Shown: piece by piece, positions 1 through 10,410 of the stretch
Position numbering within the stretch: position 1 is the stretch's first letter
Layout: each line of letters opens with the position of its first letter
Source: Typhlomys cinereus
Lineage: Eukaryota > Chordata > Mammalia > Rodentia > Platacanthomyidae
DNA length: 64,000 nucleotides
Direction: 5' to 3'
Assembly (NCBI GenBank): GCA_023101885.1
Contig: JALPQD010000115.1
Span: 2,115,953 to 2,179,952, forward strand
Translations under genes and position numbers: made by a program
The notes under the pieces: model-generated
What the model saw: only the letters and a program-made list of their open reading frames with translations
Databases searched by the model: none
What the model was told of the DNA's origin: nothing

Positions 1-466
1 TTTCATCAGGATGTGCTGGGTATACCTTTGAATAGGAACCAAGTTTGGTAGTTATCAGGGAGAAAGACCTATTCCATTGTTTAGACAGGAGTGTATATAC
101 ACAGTTCAATGCAGGTAGTGACCCAGGATTGCTAAGTGCAATGTTCAGAGAAGGGTGTGTAGGCATGGTACAATACAGGTAAAGGACTTAAGCTACCAAG
201 TACATTTCGAGAACTGTGGTTTGGGGGGAGTAGTATTTATCCCAAACTAAATGGGGGTCTGAGGCTCCTAAGCTATTCTTATGCTTTCCTGCCTCACAAT
301 GTCTAGAAGACAAAACATCTTGTAACTGCAAGTGAGGAATACCTCACACTAACTTCTGCCACGAAGTGGAAAAAGTAAACAGTCTTAGGCTTCTGAAACC
401 TTTCCTTAGCCCAGACCTAATATATGGTCCTTTCATTAAGTGATTATCTCCCTAAGAATCACTCGA
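1..466. other. Intergenic, no gene seen
   Basis: No coding exon, RNA gene or clear transposon is recognisable here. The stretch from about 340 to 430 holds one copy of the recurring module described separately (a run reading cttaggcttctgaaacc followed by a ccttag motif). Confidence 0.6.
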
Positions 467-733
467 AAATGTGTGTGTGTGTGTGTGTGTGTGTGTACAA
501 GAGGCCACTTGAGTGTGTGAGCCTGTGAAGGCCCAAAGATGACATTGGGAACCAGCCTCCTGGATTGCTCCACCTCCTTCCTGCTTTGCTCTGGGGTTTC
601 CTAGGCTCCATCTTCTGAGGCCAGAATTGCAGGACACCACCACTCAGTATTTTCACATGGACCTTAGGATCTGAACTCAGGTCCTTTTGCTTGCTAGGCA
701 AACACTTTAACTCCTAAGCCATCTCTCCAGTCC
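467..733 (-). repeat. Older tRNA-headed SINE
   Basis: The antisense copy runs from a (TG)n tract to a head that ends in ccatctctccag on the plus strand, the complement of the tRNA-like start. It is diverged from the young family: the GC-rich central part is replaced by AT-richer sequence. A young SINE inserted directly beside its head. Confidence 0.8.
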
Positions 734-746
734 AGGAATGTGTGCT

Positions 747-808
747 GCTTTTTTTTTTAAACTGAATGCAATCTTTTTTTTAATACATCTTTTTTATTAT
801 TTATTCAG

Positions 809-859
<51 letters not shown>

Positions 860-1065
860 GAACCAAGGGTGAATTCGGGAATCATCGTGGACTGCTTCTA
901 CCTCCTTTTTGCTCAGCCCCGGGATTCACAGGCTCCGCCCTCCGGGACCAGAAGCACAGGCCGCCTCCGCTTCTGCCTGGTGTTTGTATGTGGGATCTTG
1001 GATCCGAACTCAGGACCTTCTGTTTGCAAGGCAGAGGCTTAACCTCTGAGCCATCTCTCCAGCCC
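747..1065 (-). repeat. Young GC-rich SINE with TSD
   Basis: A full-length antisense copy with a T-rich tail, a (TG)n tract, the GC-rich body and a tRNA-like head. The 13-bp TSD aggaatgtgtgct is at 734-746 and 1066-1078. The head complement carries an A-box-like TGGCTCAGAGG and a B-box-like GTTCGGATCC-type block. Confidence 0.92.
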
Positions 1066-1506
1066 AGGAATGTGTGCTTCTAAGGCACAAATATTGAGAC
1101 TAGCTTCATGGTTCTGGAAAGCAAAGTTCTCTCAGCATCTGCCAAGAGCAACCCTACTCGTATTCTTTTGAGTCAGTTTTTTAATCTTTTCACACAGAAA
1201 ATGTAGCGGTTTTTAGAACTAAGGAATTTTTGTGTATGAAGCAGATTGTGTTGTGGTGGAAGTAAGATATACCTCCCACCACTTGTTCAGAGTGGAAGAA
1301 GTAAACACAGTCTTAGGATTCCGAAACCCTTTTTCAGCCCAGGCCTGCTCCGTGCCCTTTTACACACAGTGAATATCAACTTATGAAGCAATATTGGGCC
1401 TCTGAATGCAAAGTGATGGAAGCAAAGAATAACCTCATTTATATTCTTTGAATAGTTTGTGAATTCTCTAACATGCTTCTTTTATGCATAGAGAATATAG
1501 CGTTTT

Positions 1507-1765
1507 GGGGCTGGAGAACTGGCTCAGGGGTTGAGCCTTTGCCACAAAAGCAGAAAGATCTGAGTTTGGATTCCCAGGTGCCACATAAAAAACTGCCAAG
1601 CAGAAATGCCAATGGCCTGTACTTCCGGCCTTGGAAAGAGGAGCCGGGGAAGTCACAGAGCAGCTAGAATGCAAGGTAGAGTAATCCAGGATGATTCCTG
1701 AAGTCATCATTAGGCCTCCATGGGCACATGCATACACACACAAAACAAATTAAAATTTAAAAAGA
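1507..1765 (+). repeat. Older tRNA-headed SINE
   Basis: A sense copy beginning ggggctggagaactggctcagg and ending in a (CA)n and A-rich tail. It is clearly diverged from the young family, including a changed B box. Confidence 0.8.
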
Positions 1766-2049
1766 GATTATAACATGGTAAGTACTAAGGAATGTGTGTA
1801 CCTCTTCTTTAGTAAGAAGAGTGGTCCATCCACTTTACACATAGTGAATATTGACAGGAGGAAGAACTAAGAAAAGTACAGAGTATTAAGGCTGGATGCA
1901 TGATTCTTCTGAGGTCAAGGTCAATCAAGGTATTGATACAGAAAACTGAGACCCCTGCGTTTGAAAGAGGCTTCCTGCAGAGTCTCGGATGAACTTTAAC
2001 TCAATGGGTACCAGATACTAATGGTCACACAAAACTTCCACTGAGCCAA

Positions 2050-2182
2050 TATATTTTTTTCTTTATTTAAAATTTTTATACATGTATATAATGCATTTTG
2101 AGCATATCTTCCCCCTTCATCCTTCCAATCCCCTGGGACATCCCATCAACATGTCTCTTTTCCAACTTCCTGTCCTTTTTTT
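2050..2182 (-). mobile_element. L1 3'-end fragment (antisense)
   Basis: The stretch reads as the complement of a rodent L1 tail: an AT-rich segment with tacatgtatataatg, then a pyrimidine-rich cccccttcatcc block typical of the polypurine part of the L1 3' UTR. It is short and truncated. Confidence 0.6.
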
Positions 2183-2231
2183 CTTAAAACAAAAACAAAA
2201 ACAAAAAAAAGGAATATAACAGAAAATAATA

Positions 2232-2412
2232 ACCTTAGCTTTGGAACTGATGAGTGGGTAAGGCACAAACCTCTGGAGGCCCACGTGGTGGAAGGAGAGA
2301 ATTGACTTCCAAAAATTGTTCTCTACACATGCGCCACAGCAAGCATGTTCTCTGTCTTTCTGTCTCTCAGCTCTCTGTCTCTCTGTCTCTCTATCTGATA
2401 AATAAATATAAA
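2232..2412 (+). repeat. B2-like SINE, diverged
   Basis: The order is a weak tRNA-like head, then cacgtggtggaagga, then a ttgacttccaaaaattgttctct block, a CTCTGT-rich stretch and an aataaatataaag tail. The same order recurs at 24.2, 38.5 and 63.1 kb. Confidence 0.65.
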
Positions 2413-2687
2413 GAAACCTCTAACCTAACTCTAAGCCCGAGTCACATGCTTCTGAATCCCTTCTTTAGTATAAACCTTACATAAGCCTTTTTTCCTATAG
2501 CTAATATCACCCTAAAACAAAGAAAGGAACTTGGTGCTTCTGAAATACAAGGTGTTGAGGATAGACGTGTGATTGATTCATCAGTTACTGAGTAAGTGCT
2601 AAAACAAGCTCCGTTCACAGCCTTCTCAACCACTCTAACATGTTCGTTTTCATATAGATAGTAAGCATTTAAAAAAATTAATTGTTG

Positions 2688-2809
2688 AGCCGTTAACATA
2701 GCATAGTAGATAAGGTGCCTGCTCAAAAACCCAACAACCAGGGTTCAAGCCCCCAGAAGAGCTGGTCAGACTCTACAGCTTCTCTCTCTTTCTCTCTCTC
2801 TGTGTGTGT

Positions 2810-2850
<41 letters not shown>

Positions 2851-2876
2851 TATATGTGTATGTGTGTGTGTCTAAG
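2688..2876 (+). repeat. B2-like SINE with (TG)n tract
   Basis: A diverged tRNA-like head with a ggttcaagccccc B-box-like block is followed by a CT-rich stretch and a long imperfect (TG)n tract at 2802-2870. Confidence 0.5.
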
Positions 2877-2884
2877 TAATTAAT

Positions 2885-3031
2885 TATTTTTTTAAGAATT
2901 AGACAGCACCCTCATGCATGCACGGTACTATGTGGAAGTTGAGGATAACTTCCTCGCCTTCCACCATATGGGCTTCCAGAGATCAAACTTGCAAGCAGGC
3001 ACCTTACTTTGTTGAGCTATGCGGCTGGCCC
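2885..3031 (-). repeat. B2-like SINE fragment (antisense)
   Basis: The antisense fragment has caccatatgggcttccagagatcaaactt and ends in a ttgagctatgcggctggcccc head complement. The B box is recognisable but diverged. Confidence 0.6.
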
Positions 3032-3196
3032 CTATTGACCCTAAACCTAACTGTTGTGGATCTGGGGGTCACTCACAGATTTTAACACACTAACACCAGA
3101 AACTTTATCAAATGAAGATGTTTTCATTAAGTCGATACGCGTCAGCACATCAAGGAGTTGAGATCCCAGTCAGAGGTGGCAGCTTTAAGGGACAGA

Positions 3197-3210
3197 GGTA
3201 CAGAGTTTTT
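3197..3210. repeat. Left TSD of the L1-mobilised retroviral copy
   Basis: The 14-bp sequence ggtacagagttttt here is repeated exactly at 9890-9903, immediately outside the two ends of the retrovirus-like insertion. The T-run makes the exact inner edge uncertain by a few bases. Confidence 0.88.
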
Positions 3211-3233
3211 TTTGTTTGTTTGTTTGTTTTTTT

Positions 3234-3316
3234 CTCGCTGCAATAGCATGAGGTTTTATTTAACGACGCGCCGGGCGGCTCCAGCAACCTTTCACGCAGG
3301 AAAGACTGAAGCGGCC
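3234..3316 (-). repeat. 3' R region of the retroviral copy
   Basis: An 83-bp block nearly identical to 9807-9889. On the minus strand it holds AATAAA (plus 3255-3260), and the A tail begins 21 nt later, so R ends where polyadenylation would be expected. Confidence 0.88.
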
Positions 3317-3734
3317 CCGAGCAGCTCGGGCAAGGGGTTTTTAAGGGGTCTTGGGGTAGGGGGGGTTGCTTAGCTGAGGAATTTTCTATGACCTTTACAG
3401 TCATTGGTCGGCAAGAGCTCGGGTGGAGTTGGCTCTTGGTGATCGTTCCAGTCCACCTGCTTAACCGCAGGCTGTTCATTCTGGGTGACATTCATTGATG
3501 GAATTCCCTTTTGTGCAAACTTGCTTTTCCAGAACTGAAGGGCTGGAGGTCTTAAGGGGTGGGGAAATACCTGTAAAAAGCTCAAGGCTGTACATAATTT
3601 TAAGCAATGACTAACAATGGATGCTTGGATGGCTATAAACAATGGATGCCTGAATGACTACAAGCAAGAGCTATACTGTGGGCCTGAACCAGCCTGCTTT
3701 GTGAATTTTAGGGCGAGGGTCTCAGGGTCCAACA
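3317..3734 (-). repeat. U3 of the retroviral copy
   Basis: It starts with TG directly after the polypurine tract and runs 418 bp to R. A TATA-like TTAAAAA lies at plus 3338-3344, about 22-28 nt upstream of the inferred cap site. That spacing supports the assignment of the R boundary. Only this single U3 is present in the insertion. Confidence 0.82.
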
Positions 3735-3748
3735 TTCCCCCCTTTTCT
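3735..3748 (-). other. Polypurine tract (plus-strand primer)
   Basis: The minus strand reads AGAAAAGGGGGGAA immediately before the TG that opens U3. This is the standard form and position of a gammaretroviral polypurine tract. Confidence 0.88.
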
Positions 3749-4439
3749 ATAGGCACACTCCAATCATGGAGTGTTAGTCACAGTTCTTGCGGTAAATTTC
3801 TGGGAGGATTGGAGTCAGTTTTTCAGCAGGGGTGTTCTTTCCAGGCGATTCCAGCAGTAGGAGATGTCTCTTCAGAATTCCAAAGACCTTGAGAGACCCA
3901 TCCCAGCATAGCTGCTCTAATCCTGCCTCACTTTCCCATAAACCTATTTGAGAATTCAGACTGCTCTGGGGATAAAGGGCGATGATTCGATCTGGCTGCT
4001 TCCTGCTGAATCGGGGCGAAGGAAATAAGAGCAGTCTGACATTCTCATCTATGAAATGCTGGGCTGGTCTAGAGGTCTTTGATAGATGGCTTTATTACCT
4101 CAAGGTTGGTTTAAAAGACACAAAACACAGGCAAATTGAGTCTCCAGAATCTATAGAAGGACCAGATCATTGTAATTGGGAAGGCACATGAGATAAACCG
4201 AACAAGCTCAGCAGTCTTGCTGTGGGTACAAGCAAGCAGGAGTTAGTAAAAGAACACATTTACAAGGTGTAAAAGCCAAGGAGACCTTTTTCCTCTGGCT
4301 ACTGTAGATCATATTTTAAAACCTGTCCAAAACAATGTGAACTGATTATTTGTACAGAGCAATCTAAATTATCCTCCTTTTTCATTCTGAAAAATAAAGC
4401 AACATAAGTCTTTTTCTTTTGGGGGACCAACGGGATGTA

Positions 4440-4690
4440 GCACCATTTCTCTGATCTAAATGAAAAGCCAGCATTGATTAGCTAATGGAGCTACTTTGGA
4501 GCTACACCTGGAGTTTTGCTGTTTTTCTTAGTTTACTTCTTAAGTTTGCCATTGCTTTTTCTCTCTGTCAAGCACTGAGTTTAACTTTAGGCAACCTTTT
4601 AGGACAAGGGAAAAACTTTATTAAACTTTTTGCCAACCTATGTCTCTGGTTTTAATTCTATAGCATAAACTGTCTTTCTTGGGTGCCTCA
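4440..4690 (-). repeat. MaLR-interior-like block inside the retroviral copy
   Basis: The block shares taagtttgccattgc and the following gagtttaactttaggcaacc region with the interior of the MaLR element at 28.88-29.09 kb. Its end (tctatagcataaactgtc) matches 28.42-28.46 kb. The order is not colinear with that element, so the block is rearranged or derives from a related sequence. Confidence 0.65.
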
Positions 4691-5142
4691 GGCCAGAGCT
4701 GCAGCCTCAAGACCAGGGCTCCCCTGGATCAGGTGAGGCAAGGAGTCAGCAGAATGGAGAACAAAAACAACTCTCTTGGCTTAGTGAATCTGGACCCGTT
4801 TACTGAAACTTCTGTGACAGCTTTACTTTTAGGAAGGACATTTTTTCCAAGAACCTATCCCATTGCTTGAGGATAATGGCACTTAACAGAAATATTCTCT
4901 CAGTATTTGCAAATCTAGCCAGTCTATAATAGTGCACCAGATAGCCAAGAGGCTGAGCCCACATACTTGTAACAGAGACTGCATTTTTTTTTAATATACA
5001 GAGAAGGATTGAGCTCTTTTTGATTTCAGAAAGAAACATATTTTACAATTAACTATACGTGTCCCCAACATTTTATAAGTCCCAGTGTGAGCTTAAGCAA
5101 TATAATTATTAAAAGAATAATTCCTCTTATGATAGCATCTTT

Positions 5143-5796
5143 TCATTTTTCTGCTTTGCGTTTCAATCCAGGAATTTTGCTTGGATTTTAGGCATAGCAT
5201 CTTTAACATTCTTGCTTGCAAGTCCTAGGTAATGATCTATCTGCACTTGGGATGTCAGTCATAAATAACAGGAATACTGACGAGTGAAATCAGCTAAAAT
5301 CAGTGGTGTCAGACCGTTGAACAAGGCACCAACATAAGTAAACACCCATATTAACACTGCAAACTTCAGAGAATCAACTAAATCATCAACTAAGAAAAGG
5401 CGCCTGAGTTCTTTTATGGTGCAGTTCACATGACTGAGAGCAGAATCAATTCCTCGGATCTAGCAACATTAGATTCCAAATATGCCCTGAATGGGTGGCC
5501 TTCATCTGATTTCTGGATTGCTTGGATCATACCCTTCTAAAGCTGATAATCACAGAGAGCAGGGCCAAGGCAATGTAGGCCGTCACACTCACGATGCTGA
5601 ATACTGTCAAGGAAAGCAGCAGGAACAAGCTGGCGTCAAACACCACTCCAGTTTTCTTAATCTCTCTAGTAGAGGAGGTCAGCAACCACGGAGCCCAAAC
5701 GCCTGCACTTGGGCGCGGCCAGGGTGGAGAGGGGTGCGGCAGGGGCAGAAGGGGTCCAGGCGGGCTCGACCTGGGGGCTCACACCAGCCCGGGGCA
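5143..5796 (-). pseudogene. RTN4: RTN4 (reticulon-4, B-type mRNA) fragment carried in the retroelement
   Basis: Minus-strand translation gives the reticulon homology domain in broken frames. The first membrane hairpin reads [19 protein letters not shown], then [14 protein letters not shown]. Later come KSDEGHPF-like sequence, the TIKELRRLFLVDDLVDSLKF segment, and PGLKRKAE just before the stop at 5143-5145. The 5' part is the proline-rich end of RTN4 exon 1 ([20 protein letters not shown]) joined straight to the reticulon domain, so this is the B-type splice form without introns. A Trp-to-stop change near 5667, a nearby 2-nt deletion and later frameshifts destroy the frame. RTN4 normally shapes tubular ER membranes. 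The match stops within a few bases of the stop codon, with no 3' UTR poly(A) and no TSD of its own, and it has the same sense as the host element. I infer capture into the retroviral RNA. Confidence 0.9.
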
Positions 5797-6079
5797 AAAT
5801 GTAAATTACCTAGGAAAGAATGTTTAGCACCTGTCCCTGGACGTTATTGTGACATACCAAGAAATTCCTAGCACCTGCCCATGGAGTTACAGTGACCTTC
5901 CCCAGGGAACAGGCTTTTTAGGCCTGAACTGGGAAGAAACACCAAGACCTGGCAATTTTTACATTTTTTATTTCTCTTAAATAAAGCCATGTCTTTTCTC
6001 CAGAAAATGTTTCCTTGAAATAATATCTTATCAGGTTGGAATCTTATCCATCAGAATGGTTGGATAAGGATGCAGCATT

Positions 6080-6255
6080 TAGGGTCTTTAAACTGCAGAC
6101 TTTTGTTACATGCTATCTGGCATTTTCTGTAATCCATGATTTTCTCTTCTAATACCTTTGGTGCGTCTAAAACCAGAGCCACGTGGATGACTTTATAGCA
6201 GTGCTAAAATATTTTATTCTATTAAGCCTAAACCTTGAATATTCGGGCACTCAGG
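6080..6255 (-). repeat. Second MaLR-interior-like block
   Basis: The stretch aaactgcagacttttg through gtctaaaaccagagccacgtggatgacttt matches 28.45-28.60 kb in the MaLR interior. It continues the match broken off near 4690, so the RTN4-bearing part (about 4.69-6.08 kb) sits inside a formerly joined block. Confidence 0.65.
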
Positions 6256-7707
6256 CATGTAAACAAAGGAATGCCTAAAAAGCATCACTATTAAGCATAT
6301 AAGGAATCTCAGTAGTTACTTTGTGAGTGCAATGAGCCTGTCATTTTCTTGATCTTAAACATTTTAGTAAAATCAAAAGTTGACAAAAGCCTAGGAAGGA
6401 AGTTGAGCACTAGAATTTTGTGTTCCCTTGTCTATTAACATAGAAACAAAGAGGCTTCCCATTTGCACGTTAAACCCAAGGTTCTCAGGAGATGCTCAGC
6501 CTGGCACTTTTGGGCTTCCTTTTGCTGGATATCAGTGGCAAACTCCTTTTTCCCATCGGAGGGAAGCTAAGAGCTTCAGGCCATTTCATTGGTCTCCACC
6601 AGAGAGCTCACTCGACCCCTGGGCCCTGGGGTTCAGGGGGCAATCTTCCTCCAGTGGAGATTCCCATAGTTGGGACATAGGCCACATGAAAGCTTTCTGT
6701 GCTCACAACAGTCTCAAAGCGCCCAGTCTGGTCATATTCGAAGCATCTTTTTCCACCTGTCCCCTGTCTGGAGGGGTCCTGGGTTGATCTGCTTGGGGTG
6801 CCTGTTTAACCTATCCCCTAAGACAAATGTCAAGTTCTGATTTCTTTGCTTTCTGGTTTTTTCTCTTTCTTTTCTTTTTTTATACTAAGTCCTAGGTCAC
6901 CTGTCCTATTTTTAAAGTCCTAGGACAAACAGAAACAAAGGATTCTATCTCCAAGACAGAAATGAAAGCTTCCTGATGGTGCCGACCTCTCCCTTACAGA
7001 TGACGGGGACCTATTTCCCTCAACAGATGAGAGCCCTGTTGTCCTCCACATGAGAGTTTACTTCCCCCTGACAGATGAGGACTTTGGCTGACATGGAAGC
7101 TAAATGAAATTCCTGTCTGTTTCACCTTGGTCTTGAGGGCATTGGGAGGCAAAGCTTTTCCTGAATTACTAGCTGGTAGTTTTGGTCCAGCTCTATAGTC
7201 TCTCAACTTTCTGTCATTTGTTTGTCTAGTTGGATGGTAGTATAACTTAAAGATCTTCCTGGGATCATCTGTTGTCTAAGATGTATACAGGGCATGTCTG
7301 AGAATATGCTACGACTTGACCCTCTTTTAGGTTGGTAGAACTAAGCATTCACAATTTCTAGATAGTCCCTGGACACAGGAAGGGGAAATCTCTCTCTTTT
7401 GGCTTCAATTAGTGAACCTGGACTTGAGGAAAGGATGCGTGGCTTAGCAGAGTTCTGATAATCACTATATACACAGTGTTGTCAGCAAAGACATCCATTG
7501 ACACTGCCCACGGTGTGGTCCGGGGAGGCCAGCACTCCACCCAATGCCACCAGAGCCCCACCCGATGACACTAAAAGGGGAGAGTCCATGGTCCACACAT
7601 GCCTGAAGCTTCCTGTATTCCCTATGCTATTTAAACAACATAGTCATTGTCTCAGACTTGAAACACTTTCCTTCAGGGTAAACATTTTTAGGAATTCCCT
7701 TCCATTG

Positions 7708-7800
7708 ACTAACAAGAGCTAAAGTCACATTGATCCCCACTGTACTACGTAGACCAAGAGCTAGAGTCACATTGATCCCCACCACACGACGCAGACAGAC
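7708..7800. repeat. Short tandem duplication in retroviral interior
   Basis: Two neighbouring copies of about 42 bp begin aagagcta(a/g)agtcacattg and differ at a few positions. They lie in the non-coding interior of the retroviral copy. Confidence 0.75.
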
Positions 7801-9684
7801 AAAGGTTGGGAATCCCTCCAGGAGAGATCATTCGAGTACCAGTCTGGCCACACTCTTTGCAGAGTCATGGGTGATAACTTGGCCATAGTGGGTTCAGCGG
7901 TTTCGTGACTTGCGATTGGATTCTAATCCGATCCCACCTTAGACCGTATGTTATCACCATGGAAACGCAGAACTGGCCCAATCGAATCCCGTGGCTTTAA
8001 GAGATCTTAGGGATCTCGCCGTGGGACTACAAACTCGAGCCAGAGGTGTTACAGATTTCCCACCTCAGGCCGACACTCACTCACACATTCATACAGAGGT
8101 TGAAACATTCCCTCCCCCATTTTGCAGGTGCCCTTTTCCTCCCCCTCCAAGAGAGGCCTGCTCCAAAAGGTGAGCAGAGGTTGGTTTAGCACAGTCTCTT
8201 TTACCGTAAAGTCCAAGATTTAGAGAAACTCCCTAGTTGGCCTTGAGTCTGTTCCAAGCTGTAGCTGAGGCGGGGCCTCAGTTTCTCCTGCTGGCCACCT
8301 CCCTGGGGGCAGGGAGGGCCCTGGTCTCAGACTTCTCCAGTTTTCATTTATGACCCCACTGGTAAGCTTCCCCTACTGTCCTTGAGAAGTTGGGATTTTA
8401 GAAGTAACCAATTTTCTACTTTAAACAGACAACTGAAATACATTTGAATACATGAAGCTTAATTCTTAATTTCTAATTTCTGAGGCTCAATATCTTTTGT
8501 TTTATAACATGGAAGAAACATAACAAATAATATTTTCTTTAACCATCATCTCTTATTTTCAGTCTTCTCATAACTCTAACATCTCACAAACCTTCACAAC
8601 ATACTTTAACATTCTTTTTAAGTAACCAACTCATAAACCTCCTGCACATACTTTAACTTTCTAAGTAACATATCTCATCCCAAAACCTTCTTTAGGTACT
8701 ATACATATATATTTTTTTCTATTTGATGGTTTCCTGCTGTTTTCACATTAGTTATCCTGTAAGAAATATCCTTTAAAAGAGGCAGTAGACCTTATCTTAA
8801 AAATCATTATATAGCAGAACACAGGAGTACACCTGGGAACAGGGAATTAGAAAGCAGATTTGTCCCCAAGAAAGGGAACTCGTACATACCAGGAGAATGA
8901 AGGAATTCCAATGAATTTTTCAGAAATCAGTTTTCCTTTCTAGCTGTTAGATATGTTGGTATTACTCATGGGAAAACAAACTTTTAAAGGAACTACAAAA
9001 GTGATGTTACCAGATCCTAGGTAAAAACACAATGCCACCTTTTGTGAAGCTTCAAGATAAAACAAGATATTTTGGTCAGTACGTACTCAGGCCTTTTAAC
9101 GTTATCAAAATGATTTATTCCTAAGTGTGCACATGCATTTAAATTGAGCATGCCAAATAGTAAACAGAGTCAAAAACCAAAATGTGATCATAAGCGCGCA
9201 ATGAAATTTATAGTGGCCACAGCTTGTTATTTTGAAACATAAAACCCACATATTATAAGAAATCCAAGTAACCAATCAAGTTAGAACATTTTAAGTAACT
9301 CTTTATCATCACAGGCAAAATTTTCTACCTCAACACTCAGATTTTGGGTTCTTTTCCTAATATCCTTTTAGTGATTCAAGACAAGATAGACAAGACACAA
9401 ATACTGCAGACTGCAGATCAGACAAACTACAGACTGCAGATTAGACAAACTACAGACAGCAGATTAGACAAAACCAGATGGGGAATGGACACTTCTGTCC
9501 TTTCCCCTACAGAGAGTCCAGAGCGTCCTCCGGGACCCTCACGGTCTCTGCAATATGACACGTTTGTCTCGCAGTTTCTGACCGCCCCAAACCTCAGAAG
9601 AGGAAACAAACAGACAGAGTATCAAACACAAACAGACACAGACTTAAACAAAGCACAAGTAAACACAGACAGGAGCGCTCACAT

Positions 9685-9690
9685 ACCTCC
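9685..9690 (-). promoter_or_regulatory. Candidate leader splice donor of the retroelement
   Basis: On the minus strand the leader reads CTCGGAG|GTATGT about 40 nt downstream of the primer-binding site. It resembles a gammaretroviral major splice donor. No matching acceptor was assigned. Confidence 0.45.
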
Positions 9691-9726
9691 GAGGCCGGTG
9701 TTGGGGCAATCTCTCGGGGGTCTCGA

Positions 9727-9744
9727 ATCCCAGACGAGCCCCCA
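9727..9744 (-). other. tRNA-Pro-type primer-binding site
   Basis: The minus strand reads TGGGGGCTCGTCTGGGAT, three bases after the CA end of U5. It differs at one base from the classical murine leukaemia virus proline-tRNA primer site. Confidence 0.9.
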
Positions 9745-9747
9745 AAA

Positions 9748-9806
9748 TGAAAGACCCCCGTCTTTCAGTCAGGAACGAGGCCACCGAGAGAAAGACCAAG
9801 ACCCTT
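9748..9806 (-). repeat. U5 of the retroviral copy
   Basis: A 59-bp block between R and the primer-binding site, ending GGGGGTCTTTCA on the minus strand, a gammaretroviral U5 end. It occurs only once in the insertion. Confidence 0.85.
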
Positions 9807-9889
9807 CTCGCTGCAATAGCATGAGGTTTTATTTAACGACGCGCCGGGCGGCTCCAGCAACCTCTCACGCAGGAGAGACTGAAGCAGCC
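9807..9889 (-). repeat. 5' R region of the retroviral copy
   Basis: This 83-bp twin of 3234-3316 differs by three transitions. Its outer edge abuts the right TSD directly with no U3 in between, so the copy begins at the RNA cap site. Confidence 0.88.
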
Positions 9890-9903
9890 GGTACAGAGTT
9901 TTT
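9890..9903. repeat. Right TSD of the retroviral copy
   Basis: An exact match to ggtacagagttttt at 3197-3210. Confidence 0.88.
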
Positions 9904-10254
9904 AAAGGCAAAAATTGGACATTTGTGGACATCCAGTCTGGCCATTGAGTTAGTAACAACAATTCTGTCATGTTTGTAACCTTAAGCAATATTTTTCATA
10001 AACATTGGCAGTAATGATAGTCAAGCACAAACACTGTGTTCTTGTCCTAAAGATACAAAAACTGAATCACATTATGTCTGTATCCAGCCTCCACTTGGTA
10101 ACAGCAATCCTGGCATGTACAGTGCAACTGTGACCTTGAGCGAAAGCGAGCAGTTGACACAGAAGCTAAGATCAGAAAGCACATTTTGCAAGCAACACAT
10201 TCCTGACATCCTGTTAACTAGCTGGTGGCTAATTTTTAATTCTAATTTAACTAC

Positions 10255-10410
10255 TACATAACCTTAACATTAAATCAAAACATAACACTAATCCTAACTG
10301 TAACACTATTCTAACACTAATTTTATAGTAACAGTAACACTAACTCTAACATTAACCCTAACCCTAACCCTAAGACTTAGGCTTCTGAATCTTTTCCTTA
10401 GTGCGGACAA
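10255..10410. repeat. Degenerate telomere-like repeat block
   Basis: A run of CTAACx-type units sharpens into three perfect CCCTAA units near 10350-10372, preceded by many one-base variants such as taacactaactctaac. It is joined to the ctaagacttaggcttctgaatc module. Confidence 0.8.

Larger units (their letters stand above)
3211..9889 (-). mobile_element. LINE-1-mobilised full-length gammaretrovirus-like RNA copy
   Basis: In minus-strand order the copy reads R (9807-9889), U5 (9748-9806), a tRNA-Pro-type primer-binding site (9727-9744), a long interior, a polypurine tract (3735-3748), U3 (3317-3734), R again (3234-3316) and an A-rich tail (3211-3233). The two R copies are both 83 bp and differ at three positions. 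There is no 5' U3, so the copy starts at the cap site and ends 21 nt after an AATAAA. With the A tail and 14-bp TSD, this is the layout of a retroviral RNA reverse-transcribed by LINE-1, not of an integrated provirus. I see no gag, pol or env reading frame: minus-strand ORFs are all short and unlike those families. The LTR and leader are gammaretrovirus-like; the interior is non-coding as in VL30-type elements and carries host RTN4 sequence. Confidence 0.85.

Noticed and set aside
747..1065. tRNA genes suggested by A-box and B-box motifs in the SINEs
   Set aside because: The motifs belong to SINE heads; no cloverleaf with acceptor-stem pairing follows, and the same head repeats many times.
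811..1083. Cysteine/valine-repeat proteins (MCVCVCV...) here and at many other sites
   Set aside because: They are translations of (TG)n tracts and the antisense SINE body, repeated wherever the SINE occurs.
3234..9889. Search for gag, pol, env in the retroviral copy
   Set aside because: Minus-strand ORFs are short and show no protease, reverse transcriptase, integrase or envelope motifs. The interior appears non-coding apart from the RTN4 relic.
9344..9979. 211-codon plus-strand ORF over the 5' end of the retroviral copy
   Set aside because: It is antisense to R, U5, primer site and leader, and crosses the insertion boundary at 9889 and the TSD. No family similarity.
10350..10372. A true chromosome end
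   Set aside because: Only three perfect CCCTAA units within degenerate repeats, with ordinary sequence on both sides: an interstitial site.
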